Part shown: positions 52,350-62,696 of the stretch, one piece after another
Position numbering within the stretch: the stretch's first letter is position 1
How the letters are laid out: each line of letters begins with the position of its first letter
Notes under the pieces: model-generated
What the model saw: only the letters and a program-made list of their open reading frames with translations
What the model was told of the DNA's origin: nothing
The model's database searches: none
Program-made: the position numbers and the translations under genes
From: Simmondsia chinensis
Taxonomy: Eukaryota; Streptophyta; Magnoliopsida; Caryophyllales; Simmondsiaceae
DNA: 64,000 bases
Assembly (NCBI GenBank): GCA_018398585.1
Contig: JAGTTD010000001.1
Location: 20,043,750-20,107,749 of the forward strand
Direction: 5' to 3'

Positions 52350-53700
52350 ATGGATACAAGCGATAACCCCTTGATCGGTGGTGTCACCACCAGATCAGCA
52401 GCAGCACGAGCCGCTACTAGATTAGCCAATGCTGTTGGAATTGGCAGTAGCGATGCAACTAGACAAGATTGGGTGACAAACGCTCAGCTGGACAGTAAAT
52501 TTGCATCAATGCTTGCTCAATTCACGCAATTAGTCACTGAACCGTTATGTCAGCAAATTGAGGAAAGGGTTGATCAACGGGTTCAGCAGGTGGAGGCTAA
52601 AATTTCAGATCAGGTTGCTCGTCAATCTCAAAATCAGGAGGAGAAGATTAATCAGCGCATTGATCAGCAGATGCAGCAGCTCGAACTGAAACTGACTGAG
52701 AATCGAGAGCAGACCAGAAGGACCATTCCTGATCCATTATTACCTGCTAGCTTCATGAAGATAACTCAGCCGATGAGGTCCATCAATGAGGATGGGCAGA
52801 ACATCCAGAATTCAGGAGGGAACACTGGTGTTAAAGAAAAGAATTTAGATTGGGATCAGGAGGTGTTGATTTCTGATGAGAGGCAAGGTAACAATGAGCA
52901 GGTGCTGCCTTAATCTTCAAATTGGAATGCTGGTACTGGACCACGAGTAACTGAACTGGACAGACCTCCTGACCAGTTGCTGCAGCAGCATTCAGGAAGC
53001 AATGATGAGTCTTCCAACTCAAGGAACCATAGCCATAGACAACCTCGAGTGCAGATCGATACATTTGAAGGGAAACAACCTCACTCATGGCTAAGGAGGT
53101 GTGAACGTTACTTCCATTTTTATCACATTGATGAATCTGAAAAAGTGCAAATTGCTGCTGTATATCTGCTTGGGGATCATGAGGTATTATTCTATAGCTT
53201 GTTGAGAAGTAGACCTTTCACTACTTGGAATGACTTTGCAAGGGCCTTATGTGCTCGGTATAGTGATGAAGATGATAGTGATATAGTCGATAAATTCAAT
53301 AAGGTTAAGCAAGAGACGACTGTGAAGGATTGTATGACTAGATTTGAGAATCTAAGAGCTAGCATTGCCAGTGAAATTGAGGCTTCTGAGTCTTATTATG
53401 TAGTTGCTTTCATTAGTGGTTTGAAGCCTAAGCAGAAGAATTTGGTTAAAGTTGTGGATCCAATTGATTTGTCCATGGCTTTTGCTAAAGGCAAGCTCTA
53501 TGAAGAAACCGGATTGGCGTCTAGTGATGTAACCAGGTCCCGTGGAAATAGCTCATAGGTGCAGCAGGGCAAGCCCAGGACATAGGCAAACAGCAACAGA
53601 AACTGTGTTATCGTTGCAATTAGCCTTATCAATTTGGCCACAAGTGTAATCCCAAGTACCTCATGTCTGCTGAAGGTACTAAGGTTGGGGAACTCTAATG
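52350..53700 (+). pseudogene. Gag of G
   Basis: The ATG at 52350 (MDTSDNPLIGGVTTRSAA) is the first after the primer site. Residues about 60-130 form a Gln/Glu-rich helix likely to be a coiled coil. After a stop at 52911-52913 (same frame) the gag core follows: IDTFEGKQPHSWLRRCERYF, YLLGDHEVLFYSLLRSRPF, YYVVAFISGLKPKQKNLVKV. A TAG ends the piece at 53556-53558. The zinc knuckle CYRCN-PYQFGHKC (from 53606) is in a shifted frame with a stop replacing one residue, and a second shift near 53695 restores the frame. Confidence 0.85.
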
Positions 53701-53771
53701 ATGAAGGAGAAATTGATGATGATAATACCGATTCTGAGTAGGAAATCGAAGAGGAGTTAGATGAAGCAGCA

Positions 53772-55283
53772 ATGGAGATCTCAGTGAAAGCTCTAACCGG
53801 TAATGGGGCTCATAGTACAGTTCAGATCAAAGGAAAGGCTGGGAAAAGATCCATTGTCATTCTTACTGATAGTGGGAGTACTCATAGCTTTGTTGATCCC
53901 AAGGTTGCCAAGAAAGTGGGTCACGAAGTGATAAAAACCCATCCCCTTGCTCTTACCGTAGCTGTTGGTAAGACTGTCATGACTCAGAACAAGTGCAGGG
54001 GGTTTGTTTGGCTGATGCAAGACTGTAAGTTCCAATATGACTTCAGGATCCTTCCCTTAGGAGGTTGTGACATGGTGCTCGGAGTTGTTTGGATGAGAAC
54101 TTGTAGTCCTGTGGTGTTTGATTATGCAAACCTTACGGTCTCTTTTGAAATTCAAGGCTCTAAAGTCACATTGCAAGGCATTACGGAGCAAGCTCAACTT
54201 CAAGTAATTAAAGGAAGGAAGTTGAAGAAGGGACTTCAGGGCTGTGCATATCAGTGGGTGGGCCAGTTGTTTGCTATATCCTCAGCTGAAATGGTTGAAA
54301 TAACCGAACCAGAAGTGCAGGTGCTGGTGACAGAGTTCGCAGATGTTTTCACAGTGCCTAGATCCTTACCTCCCAAGAGGAGTTTGGATCATGAAATTCC
54401 TCTCAAAGAGGGTGCTGAACCAGTGAAGATCAGGCCTTATAGATATCCTCACGCCCAGAAGACAGAAATTGAAAGGCAAGTGGATGAATTGCTTAAGACT
54501 AATTTCATACAAGCTAGCCATAGTCCCTTTGCTTCCCCGATCATTCTTGTCAAGAAGAAAGATGTCACAGCACGTATGTGTATTGATTATGGGCAACCTA
54601 ACTCTATGAATGTGAAGGACAAGTTTCCCATACCAGTTATAGATGATTTGATGGATGAATTACATGGAGCCCGAGTTTTTTCCAAGTTGGATCTTCGGCA
54701 AGGTTATCATCAGATCAGGGTGGGTGAGCATGATGTGTATATGACTGCTTTCCGGACGCATCATGGACATTTTGAATTTGTGGTTATGCCTTTTGGCTTG
54801 ACCAATGCACCAGCAACATTTCAGGCTCTAATAAATGATGTCTACAAGCAATTTCTTAGGAAATTTGTATTGGTTTTCTTCGATGACATCCTCATTTATA
54901 GTGCATCGTTTGAAGAGCATTTGAAGCATCTGAGGGAGGTATTTCTGGTCATGCGCAAGCATAAATTGTATGCTAAGTTGACCAAGTGTTCTTTTGCTCA
55001 AACACATCTGGAATATCTAGGCCATGTGATCTCTTGTGAGGGAGTTGCAACCGATCCTTCAAAAGTACAAGCCACGCGAGAATGGGCTATTCCGGTCACC
55101 TTGAAACAATTGAGAGGGTTTTTGGGGTTAACTGGCTATTACTGCAAGTTTGTGGCTAACTATGGAGCCTTAGCCAAGCCCCTAACAGATTTACTTAAGA
55201 CGGACTCCTTCAAATGGTCGGAGGAAACTCAAAAAAATCCTTCGATGCTCTCAAAACTGCAATGTGCAGAGCACCTGTTTTAG
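53772..55283 (+). CDS. Protease and reverse transcriptase of G (open, 503 codons)
   Basis: The longest open frame in the window. Protease: LTDSGSTHSFVDPKVAK (the D-S-G triad intact), [63 protein letters not shown] (usual YRQLN changed at two residues), [37 protein letters not shown], the catalytic box [11 protein letters not shown] and LKQLRGFLGLTGYYCKF. The frame breaks near 55235, where an A run is longer than in C2 (CAAAAAAATCC), which moves RNase H to another frame. The first Met shown is internal, since the protease belongs to the gag-pol frame. Confidence 0.92.
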   Translation: MEISVKALTGNGAHSTVQIKGKAGKRSIVILTDSGSTHSFVDPKVAKKVGHEVIKTHPLALTVAVGKTVMTQNKCRGFVWLMQDCKFQYDFRILPLGGCDMVLGVVWMRTCSPVVFDYANLTVSFEIQGSKVTLQGITEQAQLQVIKGRKLKKGLQGCAYQWVGQLFAISSAEMVEITEPEVQVLVTEFADVFTVPRSLPPKRSLDHEIPLKEGAEPVKIRPYRYPHAQKTEIERQVDELLKTNFIQASHSPFASPIILVKKKDVTARMCIDYGQPNSMNVKDKFPIPVIDDLMDELHGARVFSKLDLRQGYHQIRVGEHDVYMTAFRTHHGHFEFVVMPFGLTNAPATFQALINDVYKQFLRKFVLVFFDDILIYSASFEEHLKHLREVFLVMRKHKLYAKLTKCSFAQTHLEYLGHVISCEGVATDPSKVQATREWAIPVTLKQLRGFLGLTGYYCKFVANYGALAKPLTDLLKTDSFKWSEETQKNPSMLSKLQCAEHLF

Positions 55284-55672
55284 CTATGCCGGATTTCTCT
55301 TCAAGCTTCATTCTGGAGACAGACGCAAGTGGAAGTGGTATTGGGGTAGTATTGTCTCAAGCTGGGAGACCTATAGCATACCTTAGCCAAGCTTTGAGTG
55401 CAAAACATCAAGCTCATTCCACATATGAGAAAGAGTACCTTGCAATCTTGCTTGCGGTGGATAAGTGGAGGCATTACCTGGATGGGCATCACTTCATCTT
55501 TAAGACTGATCATCAAAGTCTTAAACACTTATTAGAGCAGAAGATTGTCACAAGGATACAAAGAAAAGGGATAATGAAGATGTTGGGGCTGAATTATGAT
55601 ATTGAGTACAGAAAAGGCGGAGAAAACTGGGCAGCTGATGCACTGTCACGCAGGTTTGAGGGGCACGAGTAG
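55230..55672 (+). pseudogene. RNase H of G
   Basis: In the shifted frame: [35 protein letters not shown] (catalytic Asp kept), YEKEYLAILLAVDKWRHYLD, IFKTDHQSLKHLLEQK, NWAADALSRRFEG, ending at TAG (55670-55672). All usual RNase H motifs are present; only the frame is wrong relative to RT. Confidence 0.88.
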
Positions 55673-55684
55673 GGTTCCCTTGGG

Positions 55685-56629
55685 GCTATTACCGTGATTT
55701 CTCCTACTTGGATGGAAGCATTACATCATTCCTATGAGAATGACTCGTTTGCACAAGAATGTATAGCTACAGCAAGTGTTGGCAAAGCATGCAATTTGGC
55801 TGCTGGAACAGACATTTCTGTAACCCGAGGAGTGATCAAAATCCAGGGGAAGCTGTATGTGGGAAAATCTACTGGTCTTAGACACCAAGTCATCAGTGCT
55901 GCTCATGATTCTTCATGGGGAGGACACTCAGGCATTGAAGGGACATATCAGGGACTGAAATTCCATTTCTGCTGGCCCGGCTTGAAGAAAGAAGTGACTG
56001 GCTTTGTGCAAAGTTGTGAGGTTTTCCAACAAACCAAACTTGGTGATCATAGATACCAAGGGTTGCTCTAGCCCTTGCCTGTTCCTGATGGTGTATGGCA
56101 ACACATAAGCATGGATTTCATCGAGGGATTGCCTAAATCAGAAGGGAAAGAGGTGCTTTGGGTAGTTGTTGATCGGTTCACCAAATCTGGGCACTTCATT
56201 GCACTGGCAAGACCTGTAACTGCAGAAAAGCTAGCTCGTGTGTTCTCAGACAACATCTACAAGCTACATGGATTGCCCCAATCCATAATTTCTGATAGAG
56301 ACAAACTCTTCACAAGCCGATTTTGGAAAGAGTTGTTTAGGCTCTTGGGAATGACTTTGGCTGTTAGTTCATCTTATCACCCTCAAACTGATGGCCAAAT
56401 GGAGAGGGTTAACCAATGCATTGAGCAATACCTCAGGAACATGGTGTTTAGTCACCCAAAGGTGTGGGGAAGATGGCTTTCCTTGGCTGAATTCTGGTAC
56501 AATACCCATTTTCACACTTCATTAGGCACGACTCCCTTTAAAGCCTTATTTGGGTATGATCCACTCTCTCCTTTTGGGTTTCAAGGAGTTGAGACACAAA
56601 TGGTTGAAGTGGCTGACATCTTACAGTAG
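55685..56629 (+). pseudogene. Integrase of G
   Basis: Zinc-binding part: HDSSWGGHSGIEGTYQGL and CEVFQQTK, where the last Cys of the HHCC finger is Phe. A TAG follows near 56069. The core (56075-56629, 184 open codons) has ISMDFIEGLPKSEGKE (first Asp), LPQSIISDRDKLF (second Asp), SSYHPQTDGQMERVNQ (Glu), FHTSLGTTPFKALFGYDP. It ends at a TAG where C2 has Gln. Confidence 0.9.
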
Positions 56630-57140
56630 AGGAAGCATGTTTTAAAGCAACTGAAGTAGAATCTCAGTCAATCACAGGCTCGGATGAAATGGTATGCTGA
56701 TAGGAAAGGAGTTCATAGAAATTTCGAGGTGGGAGACATGGTATATTTGAAATTACAGCCTTATCAATAGTCCACAGCAGCAGTAAGGAGAAATGTCAAG
56801 CTTTGTGCTCGGTTCTTTAGGCCTAATAAGGTCTTACAGAGGATTGGCAAGGTGGCTTACAAGCTTGAATTGCCTCCCGACTCTTATATTCACCCTGTTT
56901 TCCATGTTTCACTTCTTAAAAAATAGGTTAAAGAAGGTCATAGCTCTTCTTCCAGTCCTCCAGAAGTGGGTTCTAATGGCTCATTAGTCTTACAACCAGC
57001 TGCAGTTTCCGATCAGATGCAAGCAACAGACTCCAAGAACCAGAAAATTCGCGTGAGTTGGAGTAATTTGGATGAATCGTCCACCACTTGGGAGGAAAAG
57101 CGTTTCTTACTAAGTCAATTTCCTTCTTTTCATTCTTGAG
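56630..57140 (+). pseudogene. Integrase C-terminus and chromodomain-like tail of G
   Basis: After two stops: [58 protein letters not shown], then a linker and a chromodomain-like end IRVSWSNLDESSTTWEEKRF. The last codons (FHS then stop, 57139 area) overlap the conserved TTCTTGAGGACAAGAATG segment before the polypurine tract. Three stops interrupt the stretch. Confidence 0.8.
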
Positions 57141-57152
57141 GACAAGAATGTG

Positions 57153-57168
57153 TTTAAGGGGAGGGGAT
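57153..57168 (+). promoter_or_regulatory. Polypurine tract of G
   Basis: TTTAAGGGGAGGGGAT directly before the 3' LTR; the clearest such tract in the window. Confidence 0.85.
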
Positions 57169-57514
57169 TGTTATGTTCTTAATTGTTGATTTAATGTAAT
57201 AAGGTATTTTTACTTTTAAACATTCGAATTAATATTTGAGCACCAAAGTTAGTTAGGCTTTAGCTCGGGTTAGCTGTTTTGGCGGGAACAAAGCAATTGT
57301 TTGTTAGAGTTTGATTCCCTTGTGTTAAGCTCGATTATAAGAGCTGATTTTATGTAATGTTGAATTCATTCAATGAAAATACTAAACCATCTCTTTTGAG
57401 ATGAACTTCTTTCTCTCATCTAAACTCTTCTAATTTCTCATCTCCTTCCTTTCTTTCTCATCCCATACTCTCTTTATCCTAACTTACGTTTGTGAATTAG
57501 TCACAAATGTAACA
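57169..57514 (+). repeat. 3' LTR of G
   Basis: 346 bp, same length as the 5' copy, TGTTATGTTCTTAATTG to CACAAATGTAACA, followed by TGGAA and the continuation of RNase H of C2. Confidence 0.96.
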
Positions 57515-58043
57515 TGGAAGTGGTATAGGGGCAGTGTTATCTCAAGGTGGAAGACCCATAGCGTACCTCAGCCAAGCATTGAGTGCAAAGCACCAAGCTC
57601 TTTCTATATATGAGAAGGAGTACCTTGCCATCTTGCTCGCGGTAGATAAGTGGAGGCACTACTTGGCGGGGCATCATTTCCTCATTAAGACTGATCACCA
57701 AAGTCTCAAACACTTGTTAGAACATAAGATTGTCACAAGGATACGAAGAAAAGGGCTGATGAAGATGTTGGGGCTGGATTACGACATTGAATACAAGAAA
57801 GGGAAGGAGAACTTAGCTACAGATGTACTGTCACGCAGATTTGAAGACCTTGAGCAGGGCTCTCTTGGGGCAGTTTCCGTGATTTCTGCTGCCTGGATGG
57901 AAGAGTTACATCAGTCCAATGAGAATGATTCATTTGCACAAGAATGTACAGCCGCTACCATTGTGGGTAAAGCGTGCAATTTGGCTACTGGTGCAGAAAT
58001 ATCTGTGACCCGAGGCATTATCAAAATTCAGGGAAAATTGTAA
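57515..58043 (+). pseudogene. RNase H remainder and integrase start of C2
   Basis: Continues the RNase H interrupted at 51969: SGIGAVLSQGGRPIAYLSQ, YEKEYLAILLAVDKWRHYL, IKTDHQSLKHLLEHK, ENLATDVLSRRFED. The linker to integrase ends at TAA (58041-58043), replacing a Tyr codon. After removal of G and one TGGAA the frame is unchanged. Confidence 0.88.
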
Positions 58044-59036
58044 GTTGGCACGTAGACTGATCTTGGGCAACAAGTTATCAGTGCTGCTCATGATTCTTCA
58101 TGGGGTGGACATTCAGGCATGGAGGGCACATATCAAAGGTTGAAAGTTCATTTTAATTGGCCGAGAATGAAGAAAGAAGTGAACAACTTGGTGCAAAGTT
58201 GTGAGGTTTGCCAACAAACTAAACCTGGTGACCATAGATACCAAGGACTTCTCCAACCCTTGCCTATTCTAGAGGGTATTTTGCAACACATAAGCATGGA
58301 TTTCATTGAAGGTTTGCCTAAGTCAGAAGGGAAAGAGGTGATTTGGGTAGGAGTTGATAGATTCACCAAATCCGGGCACTTCATTGCATTGGCTCGACCT
58401 GTGACTGCTGAGAAGTTAGCTCGTGTGTTTCTAGATAACATCTACAAGCTCCATGGACTGCCCCAATCCATAATTTCTGATAGGGACAAGCTCTTCACAA
58501 GTCGGTTTTGGAAGGAGTTGTTTGAACTTTTGGGAACGACCTTGGCACTTAGTTCTTCCTACCACCCTCAAACTTACGGTCAGACGGAGAGGGTCAACCA
58601 ATGCATTGAGCAATACCTTAGAAGCATGGTGTTTAGCCATCCCAAGGCGTGGGGAAGATGGCTCTCGTTGGCTGAATTTTTGTATAATACCCACTTTCAT
58701 GCTTCATTGGGCACTACTCCCTTCAATGCTTTGTTTGGGTATGATCCACCCTCTCCTTTTGGGTTACAAGGAGTTGGGATAGCTATGGTTGAGGTGGCTG
58801 AAATGTTGCAGCAGAGGAGGCTGGTATTGCAGCAACTGAAGCACAATCTCAATCAATCACCGGCTCGGATGAAATGGTATCCAGACAGGAAAAGAGTTGA
58901 TCGAAATTTCGAGGTGGGAGACATGGTATATCTGAAATTGCAGCCTTATAGACAATCCACAGCAGCAGTGAGGAAAAATGTCAAGCTTTGTGCTCGGTTC
59001 TTTGGGCCTTATAAAGTTTTAGAGAGAATTGGCTAG
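58044..59036 (+). pseudogene. Integrase of C2
   Basis: From 58119, 305 open codons. Zinc-binding part HDSSWGGHSGMEGTYQRL and CEVCQQTKPG intact; core with ISMDFIEGLPKSEGKE, LPQSIISDRDKLF and SSYHPQTYGQTERVNQ (D to Y before the catalytic Glu, the Glu itself kept); then FHASLGTTPFNALFGYDP, VDRNFEVGDMVYLKLQPYRQ and CARFFGPYKVLERIG, ending at TAG (59034-59036). All catalytic residues are present, the best integrase of the window. Confidence 0.92.
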
Positions 59037-59335
59037 GTGGCTTATAAGTTGGAGCTCCCTCCCGACTCTTATAATCACCTTATCTTTCATGTTTCGCTTC
59101 TTAAAAAACAGGTTAAAGAGGGTCATGGCTCTTCTTCAAGTCCTCCGGAAGTAGGTTCCAATGGCTCATTGGTCTTACAGCCTGCCGCGGTGGTCGAACA
59201 GGAGCAGGACGCAGGTTCCAGAAATTAGAAAGTTCGAGTGATGTGGAGCAACTTGGATGAATCATTTACCACATGGGAGGAAAAGCGTTTTTGTTGAGTC
59301 AATTCCCTTCTTTTCATTTTTGAGGACAAGAATGA
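59037..59335 (+). pseudogene. Chromodomain-like tail of C2
   Basis: [20 protein letters not shown], a Ser-rich linker, a TAG at 59226-59228, then VRVMWSNLDESFTTWEEKRF, the chromodomain-like end, and a frame change before FHF-type codons overlapping the polypurine tract. Confidence 0.75.
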
Positions 59336-59337
59336 TT

Positions 59338-59351
59338 TAAGGGAAGGGGAT
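59338..59351 (+). promoter_or_regulatory. Polypurine tract of C2
   Basis: AAGGGAAGGGGATT next to the 3' LTR, equivalent to that of G. Confidence 0.82.
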
Positions 59352-59691
59352 TGTTATGTTTCTTGTACGTTTTGATGTAATAAGTCGATTTTAGTTGTAA
59401 TGTTTAGAATTCATTTTTTGGCGCCAAAGTTGGTTTTGGCCGTTAGATGCAACTAGTCAAGTTTGGCGGCTGTTTTAAGTCGGTTAAGCATTGGTTCAAT
59501 GTATCTAGTTCATATAAGTAGGGTGATCTTGTGTAATTGCATTTCATTCAATGAAAATTACCAATCTCTTTGAGATCAACTTTTCTTCTCATCTTATTCT
59601 CTCTCTATTTTCTCGTCTCCTTTCACTTTTTTTCTCATCCCATACTCACTTAATCTTAGGTTAAAATCAAGATTTAATCTCGATCTTAACA
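59352..59691 (+). repeat. 3' LTR of C2
   Basis: 340 bp, TGTTATGTTTCTTG to GATCTTAACA, followed by GAGTT. It keeps the canonical TG that the 5' copy has lost. Confidence 0.94.
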
Positions 59692-59696
59692 GAGTT

Positions 59697-59759
59697 CTAC
59701 TTATGCACCAATTAAGGAGACTTCAAAAAAAATATTTTTTTTTTGGATTTTTTGATATA
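59697..59759 (-). other. 5' leader of Tat-like copy C, outer part
   Basis: The minus strand reads CTCCTTAATTGGTGCATAAG, aligning with CTACCTTAATTGGAGCAAAAG of 23805-23825; the alignment continues across C2 into 49631, confirming that C2 was inserted in one intact leader. Confidence 0.65.
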
Positions 59760-60530
59760 TACTTTGATAGAAAATTCTGGGGGATATGAACCTAACTCAA
59801 GTAGTGGCTACAGTAATGGAGCAACCCCCACAGACACCTTTCCTTATATACCTAAAAGTCCGAAATTGAAGTGGAGACAGACCCAGAGTTCAGCAGTCCA
59901 CTTATAAGCCCGAGTTAATCAGATTCTTAGGCCTAGCTTGTAATAACTTTAATGAGTTAGAGCATGACAAGGTTTAGATGGAGCAAACCGTATTTGGGTG
60001 ACTGGCTGAGGAACAATGCAATCAAGGTCAATCCTTGGCAATCAAAGCATTAAGCAATGGCACAAACCTAAGTTCACTTGACTTATTAAGCAGTAATAGT
60101 AGTTTTAAGACCTTCACAATCAAGGCTAAGACTAGGCCGTCAAAGCCTTAAACTAAAGCCTTAATTCTTGTCAATTTTGGGAACAGATTAAAAAGATAAG
60201 TTCAAGCCTGAAGCCTGAAGCATTGCATTATTGATGAAGAAAATATTGCATGATCTGTGCTACTCTATGATGAGTTAAGTTATGCTACTCCTAGGTGAAA
60301 GGCACAAGTGTGCTTTAAAGATAACTTAAAGAAGTTTTGTATGAGTGGTGCTGGACACTTTACAACTACAATAGTGTTTCTTATTTATAGAAAAACTAAA
60401 TAACATTTGCCCCTATTTCCATGGCATTTTATTCCCACATAGGCGATCAAGTTGCTTTAACGCATGAATGATTAGTGCGCGTGGCCTTAATTTGGTGTGC
60501 TAGCCCATATTTCTTGAAGCCTGTTTACAC
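59760..60530 (-). repeat. LTR of Tat-like copy C
   Basis: Aligns with the reverse complement of about 22940-23760. Landmarks: CCTAGGTGAAAGGCACAAGTGTG (about 60290), ATTTATAGAAAAAC (TATA region, about 60385). The upstream end stops near 60530, where an opposite-facing fragment of the same LTR starts. Confidence 0.65.
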
Positions 60531-60539
60531 CCTAATTTA

Positions 60540-61045
60540 GTAGGGCTGGGGTAACACTGTTATAAGCAAAGTGCCACGTGTTGAACATTTGAGGCTTCCC
60601 AAGAGGAGAATTAAGCCTTGAGGTGCTGAAATAGCAACATCTCGAGCCTAGCATCCAGAGAGAATTATTACCCTTGGTATGGGTATCAACTGCTCGAGGC
60701 TCGAGATGGTTGAGGGGTGAAGTAATCTCAAGCTCGAGGGGCTATAAGGAAGGCTGCAAGAAAGGTAGTTTCTAGGCTTGAGGTAGTTATTTGGAGCGTA
60801 ATTTTAGTTACTTGGGAGTTAAGATTAAATTAATAAAATGTGGGGCTTCTGGAAGGGACTTCCGCTGAGATTACAGATGTGGGCACCAAGGATTTCCTTC
60901 CAATACTGAATTCAGGAAAGTTCACTGAAGATTGCCGCACACTTGTGCATTTTCCCTAGGAGTGGTGTAACATAGCTAGCGTAGCGTACATAGATATCTA
61001 TTGTACTTACTTTCATAGCAATTGATAATTCTAATTTGGTATATA
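60540..61045 (+). repeat. Tat-like LTR fragment in opposite orientation
   Basis: Same strand as 22690-23300: TTCTAGGCTTGAGGTAGTTATTTGGAG (about 60770) and GCACACTTGTGCATTTTCCCTAGGA (about 60937). It lacks the region equivalent to 23000-23130 and ends about where the Athila-like LTR begins. Together with 59760-60530 it forms a head-to-head inverted pair. Confidence 0.6.
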
Positions 61046-61049
61046 ATTA

Positions 61050-62419
61050 TTCATATCATTTAGGTTCATTTTCAAACTGTTTTACATCAAACTTCTATCA
61101 CTTTTGCGCCTTTTCGCTCCTATTGTTATTTTCTTGCAAAAATGCTCATTTTATGCTAAATCTTACTAGATTTTATCATCAACATAAACAAGTGAATGCA
61201 AAATACATCAAATAAAAGCAAATGGGCTAAACACATAATTTTACGTGGCTAAGGCAAGGATGAACAACAAACATGTACAATTCATTTCAACTTGAAAAAA
61301 TGGGCAGCCAAATGGACAAATAACATGCAAGAACTTCCTGTACACTTCAAGAACATGTTCAATATGATTTAAGATCTGATTTTGGGTGGCAAAATGGAAG
61401 AAAAAAGGCCAAACAAAAAAGAACCAAAATTAGCAACTTGCAAGAAGGGGCAGCATGGGCGTAAAGGGGTGCACTAGAAGAGAACTTGATGTAATGTTTT
61501 TTTTTTTTAAATTTAAAACATCAAACTCTATAAATAGGAGTGTTTGAGAGGTCTTTAGGCACCAATTCATCCAGTAAAAACCAATTCCAAAGTAGAAAAA
61601 TAGAAAGAAAACGTGAGGGAAGAAGAAGAAGCGAAGGAAGGAAAGTTTGGTTTGTAATTCCATATTTTCAAGTTTCTTTCTATCCTTTTCTCCTTTAAGT
61701 TCATGGATTTTGTCATAGTTTTGCTTTATATTATGTATACAATGAACTAATTTTTTCTTTCCACGGCTTCGTAATATATGCTCTTTTCTAATTCAACGTA
61801 TTTAAAGTTCGTTTATTGCGCTGTTTGAGTGTTTATCATTCTTCTTCATGAGTTTTGAATGCTTGATCACCATTTCGAGCCTATAATGATTTATAGTGTG
61901 TCTAAGAGGAGATTTATGATGAATGCTAAATTGATAAACACCACAAATTGAGCAAATGCTAGAGATAGATTAACGCGATTTGTGTGGTCCTAAGTGAAAA
62001 CCGTGGATCTTGAAAACTCTTTTCTTATTTAAATTAATGAAAGATATTTAGAAATTATTATGTAAAAGAACATGCTAAATGTTTCGCGAGAGAGAATATT
62101 TAGTAAATTAGGGTTTTCGACCATTAACACGTAATAACAATTTGAATATCGAGAATACAAATGCGTATTGATGCAACCAGGTGAAATCGGATGCCTTGGA
62201 TCTATATAAATTATAAAAATCATCTAAAATCAACAACCATTTTTGTTCTTTTTCATTTTGTTTTATTTGATATCAAAAACTTCAAATTTCGGTCTTTCAA
62301 ATAGTGTTGAAACAACTAATTTCGGTACTCATTCAATAACAATTCTCGTGGGACGATACTCTACTTATTTCTATATTACTTTATACGAGTTAGTGCACTT
62401 GCTAAGAAAATATCAAACA
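61050..62419 (+). repeat. 5' LTR of Athila-like element
   Basis: About 1.34-1.37 kb, in the range usual for Athila LTRs. The right end (ATCAAACA) is set by the primer site; the left end is uncertain (61045-61080). A TATA box CTATAAATAGGAG is at about 61529. Open frames inside are chance. Confidence 0.6.
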
Positions 62420-62428
62420 ACAAGTTTT

Positions 62429-62445
62429 TGGTACCGTTGTCAGGA
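62429..62445 (+). promoter_or_regulatory. Primer binding site of Athila-like element
   Basis: TGGTACCGTTGTCAGGA, three or four changes from TGGCGCCGTTGCCGGGG. Confidence 0.7.
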
Positions 62446-62659
62446 GATTGTTCTTATTTGAGTGATATCGATACCAATTAGTTTTGGCACTAATTTGAAG
62501 TTGTTTTGTTAAAACTTGTAAATATTTTTTAAATTTGAAGAAGAAATTTATTTTCTTTCATCTATTTCATTCAGTTGATTTTGTTAAGTTCACATTGTTA
62601 AAATTTTGAAAGCTAGAATTGTTATTTTTAAGTTTTTCGAAACATTAGTATTATCCCCA

Positions 62660-62696
<37 letters not shown>

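Larger units (their letters stand above)
51970..57514 (+). mobile_element. Chromovirus G, complete with TSD TGGAA, nested in C2
   Basis: 5.5 kb with two 346-bp LTRs and TGGAA on both sides (51965-51969 and 57515-57519). It is the youngest LTR element by nesting. The protein is of the same family as C2 (most blocks nearly identical), so this is an insertion of a family into its own relative, but the LTR U3 sequences differ. Its coding region has about eight stops and a few frameshifts. Confidence 0.97.
49637..59691 (+). mobile_element. Chromovirus C2, complete with TSD GAGTT, containing G
   Basis: LTRs at 49637-49974 and 59352-59691 flanked by GAGTT (49632-49636 and 59692-59696). Taking out G (51970-57514) and one copy of its duplication leaves a polyprotein in a single reading frame from 50133 to about 59340, interrupted only by nonsense codons. 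Most of gag is deleted in frame. The LTRs differ at about 18 positions by eye in 340, more than those of G, as expected for the outer element. It is inserted in the leader of Tat-like copy C. Confidence 0.95.
35395..60530 (-). mobile_element. Tat-like copy C with nested chromoviruses
   Basis: A minus-strand Tat-like element with LTR (60530-59760), leader, gag (49341 down to 39800, interrupted), protease, RT, RNase H and integrase (to 35395). Two insertions with perfect target duplications interrupt it: H in gag (CATTT) and C2 in the leader (GAGTT). Removing them restores colinearity with copy A: the leader pieces at 59697-59760 and 49631-49342 together match 23760-24000. No antisense ORF is found beyond its integrase; a Copia-like LTR and a half LTR are there instead. 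Confidence 0.72.

Noticed and set aside
61079..61680. Possible host gene near a TATA box at 61529
   Set aside because: No coding frame of substance follows; position, length and the following primer site make it the promoter of the Athila-like LTR.
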